A DNA stretch of 64,000 nt from Treponema vincentii (GTDB taxonomy: Bacteria > Spirochaetota > Spirochaetia > Treponematales > Treponemataceae), in the NCBI RefSeq assembly GCF_018336815.1, contig NZ_CP050497.1:1736001-1800000 (forward strand), given 5' to 3'. Below, in pieces: positions 1 to 8,060 of this stretch (positions within the stretch are counted from its first letter, which is position 1; every line of letters starts with the position of its first letter). The translations under genes and the position numbers were made by a program. The notes beneath the pieces are model-generated. The model did not search any database. It worked only from the letters and a program-made list of their open reading frames with translations, and was not told the origin of the DNA.

Positions 1-1460
1 TCGATTAAACGACCGTCGTTTAACGCGACATTTAAACCGACATCTTTCCAGTTTTGGATATAGTAATTAGCAATCGGAGCCGCCACATCGCTGCCGCTCA
101 TAAACATAAAATTGATCTTAAACGGTTTTCCGTCCGGCGTTTCGCGGTAGCCGTCCCCATCTACATCCTTATAACCTGCTTCGTCGAGTAACTTTTTTGC
201 TTTTTCAGGATCATACGAATAGCCCTTCCGTGAGGCATCGTAAAAACCGGGATGATACGGCGTGATAAAGGAATTTGCCGTAACACGGAGCCCGTGGTAG
301 TAGATGGCATTAATACCGTCGTTATCCATCGCATACCCGATCGCTTGACGCAATGCCTTATCTTTAAACTTACCACCGTCGGGAAACATTTCGCACATTT
401 CTTTTTCTTTATTCCACACCCCGAATTTAAATGCGACGTATGTATAAGTATTTTCGATGTTACCGACAATATCGATATTATCGATTTTCATTTTCGGTTT
501 TCCGTTTTCGTCAAAAAGCGTCTTCCCTTCGTCGTCAAGCTCGACAAATTGATCATATAAATCGGCTTTAAACTGAACGGCGTCAACCTCGCCTGCCTTT
601 ATTGCGGCAACAGCTGAAGTCGGCGCAATCCGCTTTACGATAAGCTTATCGATAGCCGGTTTTTTACCGAACCAATAGGGATTAGGCACATATTCGAGGA
701 TATCCCCTTCAACCATAGAATTAATCACAAATGGACCGCAGGAGAGCGGCGTTTTCCGTACACGGTCGTGGGAGGCCATTTCCGTCAGCGGAATATCTTT
801 GAGGTAATGAGCAGGTTCCGCATCATACGTAATTCCCGCGCCCCATAAGATACCGGGAAAAAAGTTTTTAAAGGTAACTTCTACCGTTTTGTCATCTATC
901 TTTTTGATGCCGGAAATAGTTTTTGCCTTCCCTTCATGGTATTCAACCATACCGACAACGTTTTCGTAATCACTGTCATAGCGGACACCCGTATAGTCGG
1001 GATGTCCGACACATTCATAGACAAAGATAATATCCTCAGCAGTCACGGGTACCCCATCAGACCACGTAAGCTTCTCGTTTATGTGATAGGTAGCGGTTTT
1101 TGCCTCGCGGTCGAATGTCATAGCACAGTAGCTGTCTTTAATTTCATGGTTCGGGCCATCGGTCATAAACTTACCGATCCGCGGACGCATCGCTTCATAC
1201 GTAGGATTATCCTGATAGAGGAAGGTATTAAACACCCCCTGCCATGGCGTATCGTACACATAGCCGTATACGAATGTACCGCCGGGGATAGCCTCCCCTT
1301 CCCGCTCGATCATTTGCGGAAACATCAGTTTTAATGTTTTATCTCCTGCATCGTCCCCGCCGCTCTGTGCAGTCTGTTTTTGCTCAGTCTTACCGCCGCA
1401 GCTTGCAAGAGCCACCATTACCGCGCATAAAAACGCAGCAATTTTTAACCTCTTTGACAT
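1..1460 (-). CDS. Oligopeptide ABC transporter substrate-binding lipoprotein (3' end beyond window)
   Basis: Extracytoplasmic solute-binding protein of the family-5 (OppA/DppA) type, delivering peptides to the adjacent permease. The reading frame starts at the ATG at 1460, preceded by GAGGAG, and stays open to base 1, so the C-terminus is missing. The N-terminus is a lipoprotein signal: basic MSKRLK, a hydrophobic stretch and the lipobox LASC with Cys21. A Gly/Asp/Gln-rich linker follows, then family features such as the segment around LTWSDGVPVTAEDIIF. It is the last gene of the opp set on this strand, separated from oppC by 169 nt containing hairpins, as expected for a binding protein made at a different level from its permease. 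Peptide class cannot be read from sequence. Confidence 0.9.
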   Translation of the reverse strand, partial: MSKRLKIAAFLCAVMVALASCGGKTEQKQTAQSGGDDAGDKTLKLMFPQMIEREGEAIPGGTFVYGYVYDTPWQGVFNTFLYQDNPTYEAMRPRIGKFMTDGPNHEIKDSYCAMTFDREAKTATYHINEKLTWSDGVPVTAEDIIFVYECVGHPDYTGVRYDSDYENVVGMVEYHEGKAKTISGIKKIDDKTVEVTFKNFFPGILWGAGITYDAEPAHYLKDIPLTEMASHDRVRKTPLSCGPFVINSMVEGDILEYVPNPYWFGKKPAIDKLIVKRIAPTSAVAAIKAGEVDAVQFKADLYDQFVELDDEGKTLFDENGKPKMKIDNIDIVGNIENTYTYVAFKFGVWNKEKEMCEMFPDGGKFKDKALRQAIGYAMDNDGINAIYYHGLRVTANSFITPYHPGFYDASRKGYSYDPEKAKKLLDEAGYKDVDGDGYRETPDGKPFKINFMFMSGSDVAAPIANYYIQNWKDVGLNVALNDGRLI

Positions 1461-1629
1461 TGTACTCCTCCCATAAAAAGTCAAGAAGAAAGTATCAACT
1501 TTCGATTGACTTTTTACGCACGTTCGCAACAAAGTGAGAACGTGCAGATGATATACAAGTTTGCAAGGCAAACTTGGGTAAATAAAAGCCGTGCCATTTG
1601 TACGGTTTTTATTTTACACTTCTCCTGAT
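1461..1629 (-). other. oppC-binding protein intercistronic region with hairpins
   Basis: The 169 nt hold three inverted repeats: a 9-bp perfect stem with a 3-nt loop at 1557-1577 (CAAGTTTGC / GCAAACTTG); ACGTTC / GAACGT around 1517-1540; and, just after oppC, an imperfect stem near 1586-1614 that on the minus strand ends in a T-rich run. The arrangement suggests partial termination or RNA processing that uncouples permease and binding-protein levels. This is inference from structure only. Confidence 0.45.
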
Positions 1630-2550
1630 TTATTTATAACGCTGTTTTGCATCGGATGCGCGTTTGATCGTTTGTCCGACATAGTTAATACACAGCATTA
1701 ACACCATAATTAAAATCGACGCAGGCAGCCATACCCACAGCTTACCGGAAATGGTTCCCGGATCACGCGCATAGCCGATCAGCGTACCGAGCGACGGCGA
1801 CGTCGGCGGAAGCCCGAAGCCTAAGAAGCTCATCCCCGTTTCGATACCGATATTCCCCGCCATACCGAGCGTAAAATCGACAATAATGATAGAAGCGATA
1901 TTCGGTAAAATACCGCCGTACATAATTTTAAAATCACCGGTACCCATAATGCGCGATGCGTTTACATAATCGCGGCGGTTTTCCGATAACGCTTTACTGC
2001 GCACAAGCCGAGTAACTCCCGTCCAATAAAAAGCGGACATAATAAAAATAAACGTCCAAATATTATAGGTCGGCACAATGGTTACAAAGACGATAATCAG
2101 CATAACGACCGGCAAAATCATAATAAAGTCGCAGATACGCATGATGATGTTATCAACCCTTCCGCCGTAAAAGCCAGTGATTAAACCGAAAAGCATCCCG
2201 ACGATTTCGGTAAGAATGGTTACGCTGAAAGCAATTAAAATGGAATTACGCGCACCGATAATCAGCTGCGGCAGAATCGGACGTCCGCCGAGGTCTGCAC
2301 CGAGCAGGAATTTTTTACCGGGCACCGAAAATTTATCCCGTAAACTTACCTTCATAACCGCTTCCGTATCCAGTACAAAGCCGCCGATGATGATAACGGT
2401 AAAGATAATAACCAATATACCGAGCGCAACAATTGCCGCCTTATCATGTTTAAATTCCGTCTTTACAATCTTCCAAAACGACGGCACGGAAGACATCTCT
2501 TTTAATGTCGCCTCATCTATGGTATCAATATCAAATGCCGTTTTTTCCAT
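1630..2550 (-). CDS. oppC: Oligopeptide ABC transporter permease OppC/DppC
   Basis: 306-residue inner-membrane permease of the peptide/nickel importer class. It has a cytoplasmic N-terminal segment (about 1-38), one hydrophobic helix (about 40-62, AIVALGILVIIFTVIIIGGF), a loop and then the five-helix BPD_transp_1 domain from about residue 100. The cytoplasmic coupling (EAA-like) loop is the segment around YVNASRIMGTGDFKIMYGGI, which contacts the ATPases. It lies 9 nt downstream of oppB and forms the heterodimeric channel with it. Length and topology match the OppC/DppC family; the transported peptide class is not determinable. Confidence 0.93.
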   Translation of the reverse strand: MEKTAFDIDTIDEATLKEMSSVPSFWKIVKTEFKHDKAAIVALGILVIIFTVIIIGGFVLDTEAVMKVSLRDKFSVPGKKFLLGADLGGRPILPQLIIGARNSILIAFSVTILTEIVGMLFGLITGFYGGRVDNIIMRICDFIMILPVVMLIIVFVTIVPTYNIWTFIFIMSAFYWTGVTRLVRSKALSENRRDYVNASRIMGTGDFKIMYGGILPNIASIIIVDFTLGMAGNIGIETGMSFLGFGLPPTSPSLGTLIGYARDPGTISGKLWVWLPASILIMVLMLCINYVGQTIKRASDAKQRYK

Positions 2551-2559
2551 ATTTACTCC

Positions 2560-3528
2560 TTAGTCAATTCTGATACGGGGATCGACAATTATCATAATAA
2601 TGTCGGAAATCAAGCTGCCGAACAGGGCGAGCGTGCCGTACAATAAGGTCAACGCATTGATAATAGAATAATCACGCGACATAATAGATTCGATGAACAG
2701 CAAGCCCATTCCCTGATACATAAAAATCGTTTCGATAAATATCGAACCCGCAAGCAGACCCGTTACCGTAAAGCCGAAAAAAGCCGCTATCGGCAAAAGG
2801 GAATTGCGGAAAATATGGTGCGTATACACCTTGTCGATGGGCACGCCTTTACTCCGCGCCGTTTTAACGTAATCTTGGCTTTTTGCATCGATAACTTCGT
2901 TGCGCAGGTACTGTACGATGCCGGTTGTACGCAATACCGCCGCCGTAATTGCAGGCAACAGCATGTGATATATTCTGCTTACAATATAACGACCGCTATG
3001 TCCCATCGCATCCAGCCCGACAAACCCCGACGTTGGGAAAATCCTGAGCCGGTAACCGAAGAGCAATAGGCTCAACAGCGCAAGAATAAACGTCGGGATT
3101 GCATACGTGATAAAGTTATAGACCAGCACCGCCTTATCGAATTTAGACCCATTATAGCGGCCGGCACGTATACCGAGCGGAACGGCAATGGCATACGTTA
3201 ACACAACGGTTAAAAGCGAAAGCCACAAGGTATTTTGCGCAGGTAATTTGATTTTATCCGTTACCGGGATTTTATAGGTATAGGACACGCCAAAATCGCC
3301 GTGCAGCAGAATGCGTCCCATCCAGTTCTTATACTGTACCGGCCACGGATCATTTAAACCGGCTTTTTCCCGCAGCTCTTCGATACGGCTTGCCTTAATG
3401 TTAGGATTGCCGACCAGTCCGGTAAAGGGATCGCCGGGCATCATTTTTCCAATTAAAAAAACCAAAATACTCAATATAAACAGCTGCGGTATCATAATAA
3501 GGATACGGCGTACTATTGTTTTCCACAT
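2560..3528 (-). CDS. oppB: Oligopeptide ABC transporter permease OppB/DppB
   Basis: 322-residue integral membrane permease. The first helix (about 9-30, LIMIPQLFILSILVFLIGKM) is followed by the extracytoplasmic loop with the family pattern MMPGDPFTGLVGNP, then five more helices. The coupling loop is around DYVKTARSKGVPIDKVYTHH, with the conserved A-R-x-K-G motif that docks on the ATPase. The start ATG at 3528 follows a GGGGAG ribosome site. It is spaced 9 nt from oppF upstream and oppC downstream, so the permease-ATPase set is one operon. Family assignment is firm; substrate is not. Confidence 0.93.
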   Translation of the reverse strand: MWKTIVRRILIMIPQLFILSILVFLIGKMMPGDPFTGLVGNPNIKASRIEELREKAGLNDPWPVQYKNWMGRILLHGDFGVSYTYKIPVTDKIKLPAQNTLWLSLLTVVLTYAIAVPLGIRAGRYNGSKFDKAVLVYNFITYAIPTFILALLSLLLFGYRLRIFPTSGFVGLDAMGHSGRYIVSRIYHMLLPAITAAVLRTTGIVQYLRNEVIDAKSQDYVKTARSKGVPIDKVYTHHIFRNSLLPIAAFFGFTVTGLLAGSIFIETIFMYQGMGLLFIESIMSRDYSIINALTLLYGTLALFGSLISDIIMIIVDPRIRID

Positions 3529-3537
3529 ACTCTCCCC

Positions 3538-4467
3538 CTAATCCTTCAGCGCAGCGTAATGGGTGTCGCTTATTTTCTTTAAATCGTACACTCGCCCTTC
3601 GGGACTAAAGTAACGTTCCGATTCACGCTCATATATTTCATCAATCTCGGCACGGCGCTTTTTATATTCGTCACGTATTTCGACATTCATTTCAGGGATT
3701 GCCGCAATAAGCCTCTTGGTGTAGATATGCATCGGATTGCGATAAATATCATCCCGTGTTCCCGCCTCTACGAATCGACCGCGGTACATAATATAGATGT
3801 AATCGCACATGTGTTTGACAACGCCGAGGTCGTGCGAAATAAATAGATAGCTCAGCATAAATTCACGCTGAATCTCTTTAAGGAAGTTGAGAATTTGCGC
3901 CTGTACCGAAAGGTCAAGCGCGGAAACCGGTTCGTCCGCCACAATGAGCCGCGGATTAACCGCTATTGAACGCGCAACACCGATACGCTGCCGCTGCCCA
4001 CCGGAAAATTCATACGGGTATTTATATAAGCCGTCGGGCGGTATTCCGACAATCTGCAACAGCGACAGAACCTTCTTTAATTCTTCATGTTTGGAAAGCC
4101 GCTCAAAGTTTCTGATGGGTTCCGCAATGATGTCTCGGATGCGCTTTTTGGGGTCGAGGCTCGACATAACGTCCTGAAATACCATCTGAACGTTTTCGTT
4201 GTATTTAATCTTTCTCCGCTGAGCCTTCGTATTTACGAGGTTTCCTTCGTAGCGGATTTCGCCGCCGGTAGGCTGTTCCAATCCGACAATCGCTTTGCCG
4301 ATGGTCGTTTTTCCGGAACCGGACTCCCCGATCAGACCGTAGGTTTTTCCTTCTTCAATTTGAAAAGAAACGCCGTCCACCGCCCGCACGTGATCTTGAA
4401 TTGTGTTAAAAAAGCCGCCGCGGATAGGAAAATGCACTTTTAAATCTTTTACTTCCAATAATGCCAT
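3538..4467 (-). CDS. oppF: Oligopeptide ABC transporter ATPase OppF
   Basis: 309-residue cytoplasmic ATPase energising peptide import. Visible motifs are Walker A GESGSGKT (about 47-54), Q-loop QMVFQDVMSSLDP, signature FSGGQRQR (about 155), Walker B LIVADEPVSALD and the H-loop SHDLG. The C-terminal segment after MYRGRFVEAGTRDDIY is the oligopeptide-transporter regulatory extension, here longer and charged (RDEYKKRRAEIDEIYERESE), ending in a segment with the unusual word FSPEGRVYDL. It sits 11 nt after oppD. OppD and OppF normally form the ATPase heterodimer; the order D-F-B-C-A on this strand is consistent with that. Confidence 0.93.
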   Translation of the reverse strand: MALLEVKDLKVHFPIRGGFFNTIQDHVRAVDGVSFQIEEGKTYGLIGESGSGKTTIGKAIVGLEQPTGGEIRYEGNLVNTKAQRRKIKYNENVQMVFQDVMSSLDPKKRIRDIIAEPIRNFERLSKHEELKKVLSLLQIVGIPPDGLYKYPYEFSGGQRQRIGVARSIAVNPRLIVADEPVSALDLSVQAQILNFLKEIQREFMLSYLFISHDLGVVKHMCDYIYIMYRGRFVEAGTRDDIYRNPMHIYTKRLIAAIPEMNVEIRDEYKKRRAEIDEIYERESERYFSPEGRVYDLKKISDTHYAALKD

Positions 4468-4478
4468 ATCCGCCTCCT

Positions 4479-5474
4479 CTAAACCTCACCCTCGAACCGG
4501 AAATTTTTCCAGCAGGAGCAGCGGACAAAATGTCCGGGACTTACTTCGTGCAAGACCGGAGACTCTTCGTGTTCTTCGGCCGGAATCCACGGTATACGGT
4601 CGGCAAAACGGCAGCCCGTATGCTTGAGTTTTTTAAGCGACGGCACCATACCTTTAATAACGTGCAGCATATCATCGTCTTTATCCGCCTGCGGAATCGA
4701 TTTAAGCAAAGAACGCGTATAAGGATGCAAGGGATGAGTAAACAGTTCCTGCACGGTAGCAAGTTCGACAATCTGCCCCGCATACATAACCGCAACACGG
4801 TCGGCAACCTGCGCGACAACGCCGAGGTCATGAGTGATAAGGATGATACCCGCCTTGTGCTCTTCCTGCAGGTCTTTAATAAGATCAAGAATCTGCGCTT
4901 GGATGGTTACGTCGAGCGCTGTTGTCGGCTCATCGGCAATGATAAGCGACGGATTACAGGACAGCGCCGTTGCGATAAGTACCCGCTGCCGCATTCCGCC
5001 GGAAAGCTCATGCGGAAACCGCTGCGCCGTACGCTTGGGGTTCTGGATACCGACATCGTTTAAAAGCTGTAAAACCCGCTCTTGCCGCTCTTTTTCGTTG
5101 AGACTGGTGTGGTACAACAGAGCTTCTTCAATCTGCTTCCCTACCCGCTGCAGCGGATTAAGCGAAGCAAGCGGATCCTGAAAGATAAATCCGATATCTT
5201 TTCCGCGGATTTTGTTCATCTCATTTTCTGAAAGCGTCAGCAAGTCCCTGCCGTTCAGTAAAATTTCACCCGAAACGCGGGTAAAGCGCATATCGTGCAG
5301 TCCCATAACGGACATCGCAACGGTACTTTTACCGCAGCCGGATTCCCCTACAATAGCAAGCATCTCATTGGGATGAACGTCAAACGACACGCCATCAACA
5401 GCATCATAGTAGCTGCCGTCGATACGGAAAGCCGTGTGCAAATTTTTAACGGTCAATAAATTGTTTTGTTCCAT
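4479..5474 (-). CDS. oppD: Oligopeptide ABC transporter ATPase OppD
   Basis: 331-residue ABC ATPase, first gene of the operon. Motifs in order: Walker A GESGCGKS (about 43-50), Q-loop FIFQDPLASLNP, signature LSGGMRQR, Walker B LIIADEPTTALD and H-loop THDLG. The C-terminal oligo_HPY-type domain is present (HPLHPYTRSLLKSIPQ), but the usual cysteine-rich Fe-S region appears reduced: only CRF and the terminal CSC remain, so the cluster seen in some DppD proteins is doubtful. A possible promoter lies at 5511-5538 in the 96-nt gap upstream. Assignment as OppD rather than DppD is by convention only. Confidence 0.92.
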   Translation of the reverse strand: MEQNNLLTVKNLHTAFRIDGSYYDAVDGVSFDVHPNEMLAIVGESGCGKSTVAMSVMGLHDMRFTRVSGEILLNGRDLLTLSENEMNKIRGKDIGFIFQDPLASLNPLQRVGKQIEEALLYHTSLNEKERQERVLQLLNDVGIQNPKRTAQRFPHELSGGMRQRVLIATALSCNPSLIIADEPTTALDVTIQAQILDLIKDLQEEHKAGIILITHDLGVVAQVADRVAVMYAGQIVELATVQELFTHPLHPYTRSLLKSIPQADKDDDMLHVIKGMVPSLKKLKHTGCRFADRIPWIPAEEHEESPVLHEVSPGHFVRCSCWKNFRFEGEV

Positions 5475-5510
5475 GGTAGTTCACTGTATTTATAACCTTT
5501 TTTTAATAAC

Positions 5511-5538
5511 TCTATAACACGGTATCACGGATACGCAA
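5511..5538 (-). promoter_or_regulatory. Candidate promoter of the opp operon
   Basis: On the minus strand TTGCGT (-35) is followed after 16 nt by TATAGA (-10), placing the transcript start about 30 nt before the oppD ATG. Only the match to the sigma-70 consensus supports it. Confidence 0.4.
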
Positions 5539-5570
5539 ATTTTGCAACCGCATTCTTACACTCTTACACT

Positions 5571-6392
5571 CTACAGCACATATTTTTCTAAAAAGCGGGC
5601 GATACCGTCCTCGTTATTGGTGTAGTCCGTTACTGCGTACGCAATATCTTTGATAGCGTCGTGGCCGTTTTTCATGGCGATGCCGTATCCCGCAAGGCGG
5701 ATCATCGTTTCGTCGTTCATGCTGTCGCCGAATGCCATCACTGCCTCATTTTTGATACCGAGTAGCCATGCCAGCTCTTGCAGGAACTCCCCCTTACCGG
5801 TATCCAATGGAATGATTTCCAAAAAATACGGCTTACTGGTAAACAGGACAGCCCGCGTACCGAACCGCTTTCTAAACTCCGGTTCGACGGCAGCGATAAT
5901 ATCAGGCTCCGCAGGAATGAGCAATTTATACACCGGCTTGGTGCGCAAAATTTCCCGATAATCATCCGGTATGACAACCTTCATTTTTGTCAGATGCGCA
6001 TCCCGATCCGAAAAAACAGTCCGTTTAGCGATGTAAATGGTATCGTCAAAGTAGAGATGGCAGGAAAGATTTTGCGACTCTATATAATCGTAAATCTCAA
6101 TCGCAAGATCGGCGCCGAGACGGCGGCTGATGATTTCCAGCTTCATATCGGAGGTCAATATCTGCGTCCCGTTGTTGCACAGGATATAGCTTTCCGTTTT
6201 ATCCGAACCGATCCGCTGCGCATACGAATGTACCGAACGAGGACTTCTCCCCGAAGCGAGCAATGTCAGTACACCCTTTTTCATCAAGGCCTGTAAAACC
6301 GATACCGTATAATCGGAGATGGTCAGATCATCCCGCAAAAGGGTATCGTCCAAATCCATTGCGATAATTTCTATGTTTTTTAACTTTTCCAT
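5571..6392 (-). CDS. Cof-type HAD superfamily hydrolase
   Basis: 273-residue cytoplasmic phosphatase of the HAD IIB (Cof/YidA) type. Motif I is MDLDDTLL with the nucleophile Asp13 and acid Asp15, motif II is LLASGRS, and motifs III/IV end in AFGDSMNDETMIRLAGYGIAMKNG, which carries the Mg-binding GDxxND. The cap domain lies between about residues 85 and 190. Members dephosphorylate sugar phosphates, FMN or PLP-like compounds; the substrate here cannot be assigned. The start codon overlaps the aminotransferase stop as TAATG, so the two are translationally coupled, and it is the third gene of an Lrp-aminotransferase-HAD unit. Confidence 0.88.
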   Translation of the reverse strand: MEKLKNIEIIAMDLDDTLLRDDLTISDYTVSVLQALMKKGVLTLLASGRSPRSVHSYAQRIGSDKTESYILCNNGTQILTSDMKLEIISRRLGADLAIEIYDYIESQNLSCHLYFDDTIYIAKRTVFSDRDAHLTKMKVVIPDDYREILRTKPVYKLLIPAEPDIIAAVEPEFRKRFGTRAVLFTSKPYFLEIIPLDTGKGEFLQELAWLLGIKNEAVMAFGDSMNDETMIRLAGYGIAMKNGHDAIKDIAYAVTDYTNNEDGIARFLEKYVL

Positions 6393-7555
6393 TACAGCGG
6401 CTCGCCTTTCAGCAATTTACCGATACGCTCAAGCGCAACCCGTATTTTACTGATGTCGGTAGCGTAGCAGCAGCGGACAAAGCCTTCGCCGCCGCTTCCG
6501 AACACGTGCCCGGGCACAACAGCAACTTTGTAGTCGGTAATCAGCTTAACCGCAAAATCTTCCGAACTTAAACCGGTACTACGGATATCGACAAAGAGGT
6601 AAAATGCACCGTCGGGCGTTATATAAGGAAGATTCATCGAATCAAAACTCTTCATCATCAAGTTACGCCGCTGCCGGTAGGAAACCCGCATCCGCTCAAC
6701 CTCGTCCCAGCCGCGTTCCAATCCTTCCAGCGCCGCATATTGGCTCATAATCGGAGCGCAGATTGCCGCATACTGATGAATTTTATGAATTTGAGCCATC
6801 AGCTCCTGCGGGCAGGCGATAAACCCGATACGCCAGCCGGTCATCGCAAAGGACTTTGAAAACCCGTTGAGGATAATACAGTAATCCTTCATTCCGGGGA
6901 AAGAACCGATAGATGTATGCGGCGCTTCGTACCGAAGTTCGCAATACACCTCGTCGGACAGCGCCCAAATCTTATGCTCTTTAACGACGGCGGCGATCTT
7001 TTCCATCTCATCAGCAGGAATCATCGTACCGGTGGGATTGTTCGGGCTGCAGATAATCAGCGCCTTGGTCTTCGGCGTAATAAGCGCTTCGATGGCTGCC
7101 GCCGTCGGGATAAAGTTATCCGCCGAGGTATCCAGCCCGACCGGTTTCGCCCCGCAGAGCGCTACCAAGGGCTGATACGAAACATAGCACGGTTCCGCAA
7201 CAATCACCTCGTCCCCCGGATTCAGGATGGAACGGAACACAATATCGATTGCTTCCGAAACGCCAAAGGTAATCAGCACCTCATTTTTAGGAGAATACGA
7301 CATACCGTAGCGGGTTAAATAGTTTGCAATCGCCTTGCGGAGCGGTTCAAGCCCCCAGTTTGAAGTATAGGATGTATGCCCGCATTCGAGATGATACCAC
7401 GCTTCCTCGCGCATAACCCACGGCGTTGCGAAATCAGGCTCCCCTACCCCCAACGAGATAATATCATCTTTTCCTGCAGCAAGCTCAAAAAAACGGCGGA
7501 TACCGGAAGGAGCGACGCTCACAATTCGGTTGGAAAATTTATCGGGTCTATCCAT
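6392..7555 (-). CDS. PLP-dependent aminotransferase, class I/II fold type I
   Basis: 387-residue cytosolic aminotransferase. Signatures: SLGVGEPDFATP (about 34-45), PNNPTG (171-176), SDEVY with Asp201 contacting the pyridine nitrogen, the Schiff-base lysine Lys234 in GFSKSFAMTGWRIGF, and the C-terminal substrate-carboxylate Arg in EGFVRCCYA. Length is normal for the aspartate/aromatic (AspC/PatA-like) group; the amino acid used is uncertain. It overlaps the upstream Lrp-family gene and the downstream HAD gene by one base each (TAATG), so an amino-acid-responsive regulator and its probable target share one message. Confidence 0.9.
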   Translation of the reverse strand: MDRPDKFSNRIVSVAPSGIRRFFELAAGKDDIISLGVGEPDFATPWVMREEAWYHLECGHTSYTSNWGLEPLRKAIANYLTRYGMSYSPKNEVLITFGVSEAIDIVFRSILNPGDEVIVAEPCYVSYQPLVALCGAKPVGLDTSADNFIPTAAAIEALITPKTKALIICSPNNPTGTMIPADEMEKIAAVVKEHKIWALSDEVYCELRYEAPHTSIGSFPGMKDYCIILNGFSKSFAMTGWRIGFIACPQELMAQIHKIHQYAAICAPIMSQYAALEGLERGWDEVERMRVSYRQRRNLMMKSFDSMNLPYITPDGAFYLFVDIRSTGLSSEDFAVKLITDYKVAVVPGHVFGSGGEGFVRCCYATDISKIRVALERIGKLLKGEPL

Positions 7556-8037
7556 TATGCGGTAATCTCTTCGCGGGGATCTTTTTTGGGGTCGATATAA
7601 TACGTTCCGTTTTCCTTGTAGGTCTTGAGCACAAAATGCGTACGTGTGCTGATCACTCCTTCCAGCGACGCGAGCTTTTCCGACACGAAAAAGGCAACCT
7701 CTTTTAAGTCTTTTCCTTCAACCAGCACATGCAAATCGTATCCGCCGGACATCAGCTGTACCGTCTTTACCTGCGGGTACCGATATATCCGCTCCGCAAT
7801 GCGGTCAAATCCGTGTTCCCTCGCCGGTGCAACCTGAATTTCTATCATCGCAGATACCGTATCGCTGCTTGCAAGCCGTTCACGGTTGATAACCGCAGCA
7901 TATTTTAAGATGATGCCCTCATCCTCTAATTTTTTAATGGCAGCGCGAACCTCTTCCTCGGACTTACCCGTCATTGCGGCAATATCCTGCGGACTCAGCC
8001 GCGCATCGTTTTCCAATAAATCGATGATTTCCTGCAT
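7555..8037 (-). CDS. Lrp/AsnC family transcriptional regulator
   Basis: 160-residue regulator. The N-terminal winged helix (about 1-55) shows LSPQDIAAMTGKSEEEVRAAIKKLEDEGIILKYAAVIN, the characteristic Lrp helix-turn-helix and linker. The RAM/AsnC_trans ligand domain follows (about 65-150), with the segment SGGYDLHVLVEGKDL typical of the effector-binding, oligomerising face. The ATG at 8037 follows AAGGAG. As first gene of a coupled unit with an aminotransferase it probably senses an amino acid made or consumed by that enzyme and autoregulates; the ligand is not readable. Confidence 0.92.
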   Translation of the reverse strand: MQEIIDLLENDARLSPQDIAAMTGKSEEEVRAAIKKLEDEGIILKYAAVINRERLASSDTVSAMIEIQVAPAREHGFDRIAERIYRYPQVKTVQLMSGGYDLHVLVEGKDLKEVAFFVSEKLASLEGVISTRTHFVLKTYKENGTYYIDPKKDPREEITA

Positions 8038-8060
8038 AACAGCTCCTTGGTAATCCGGTT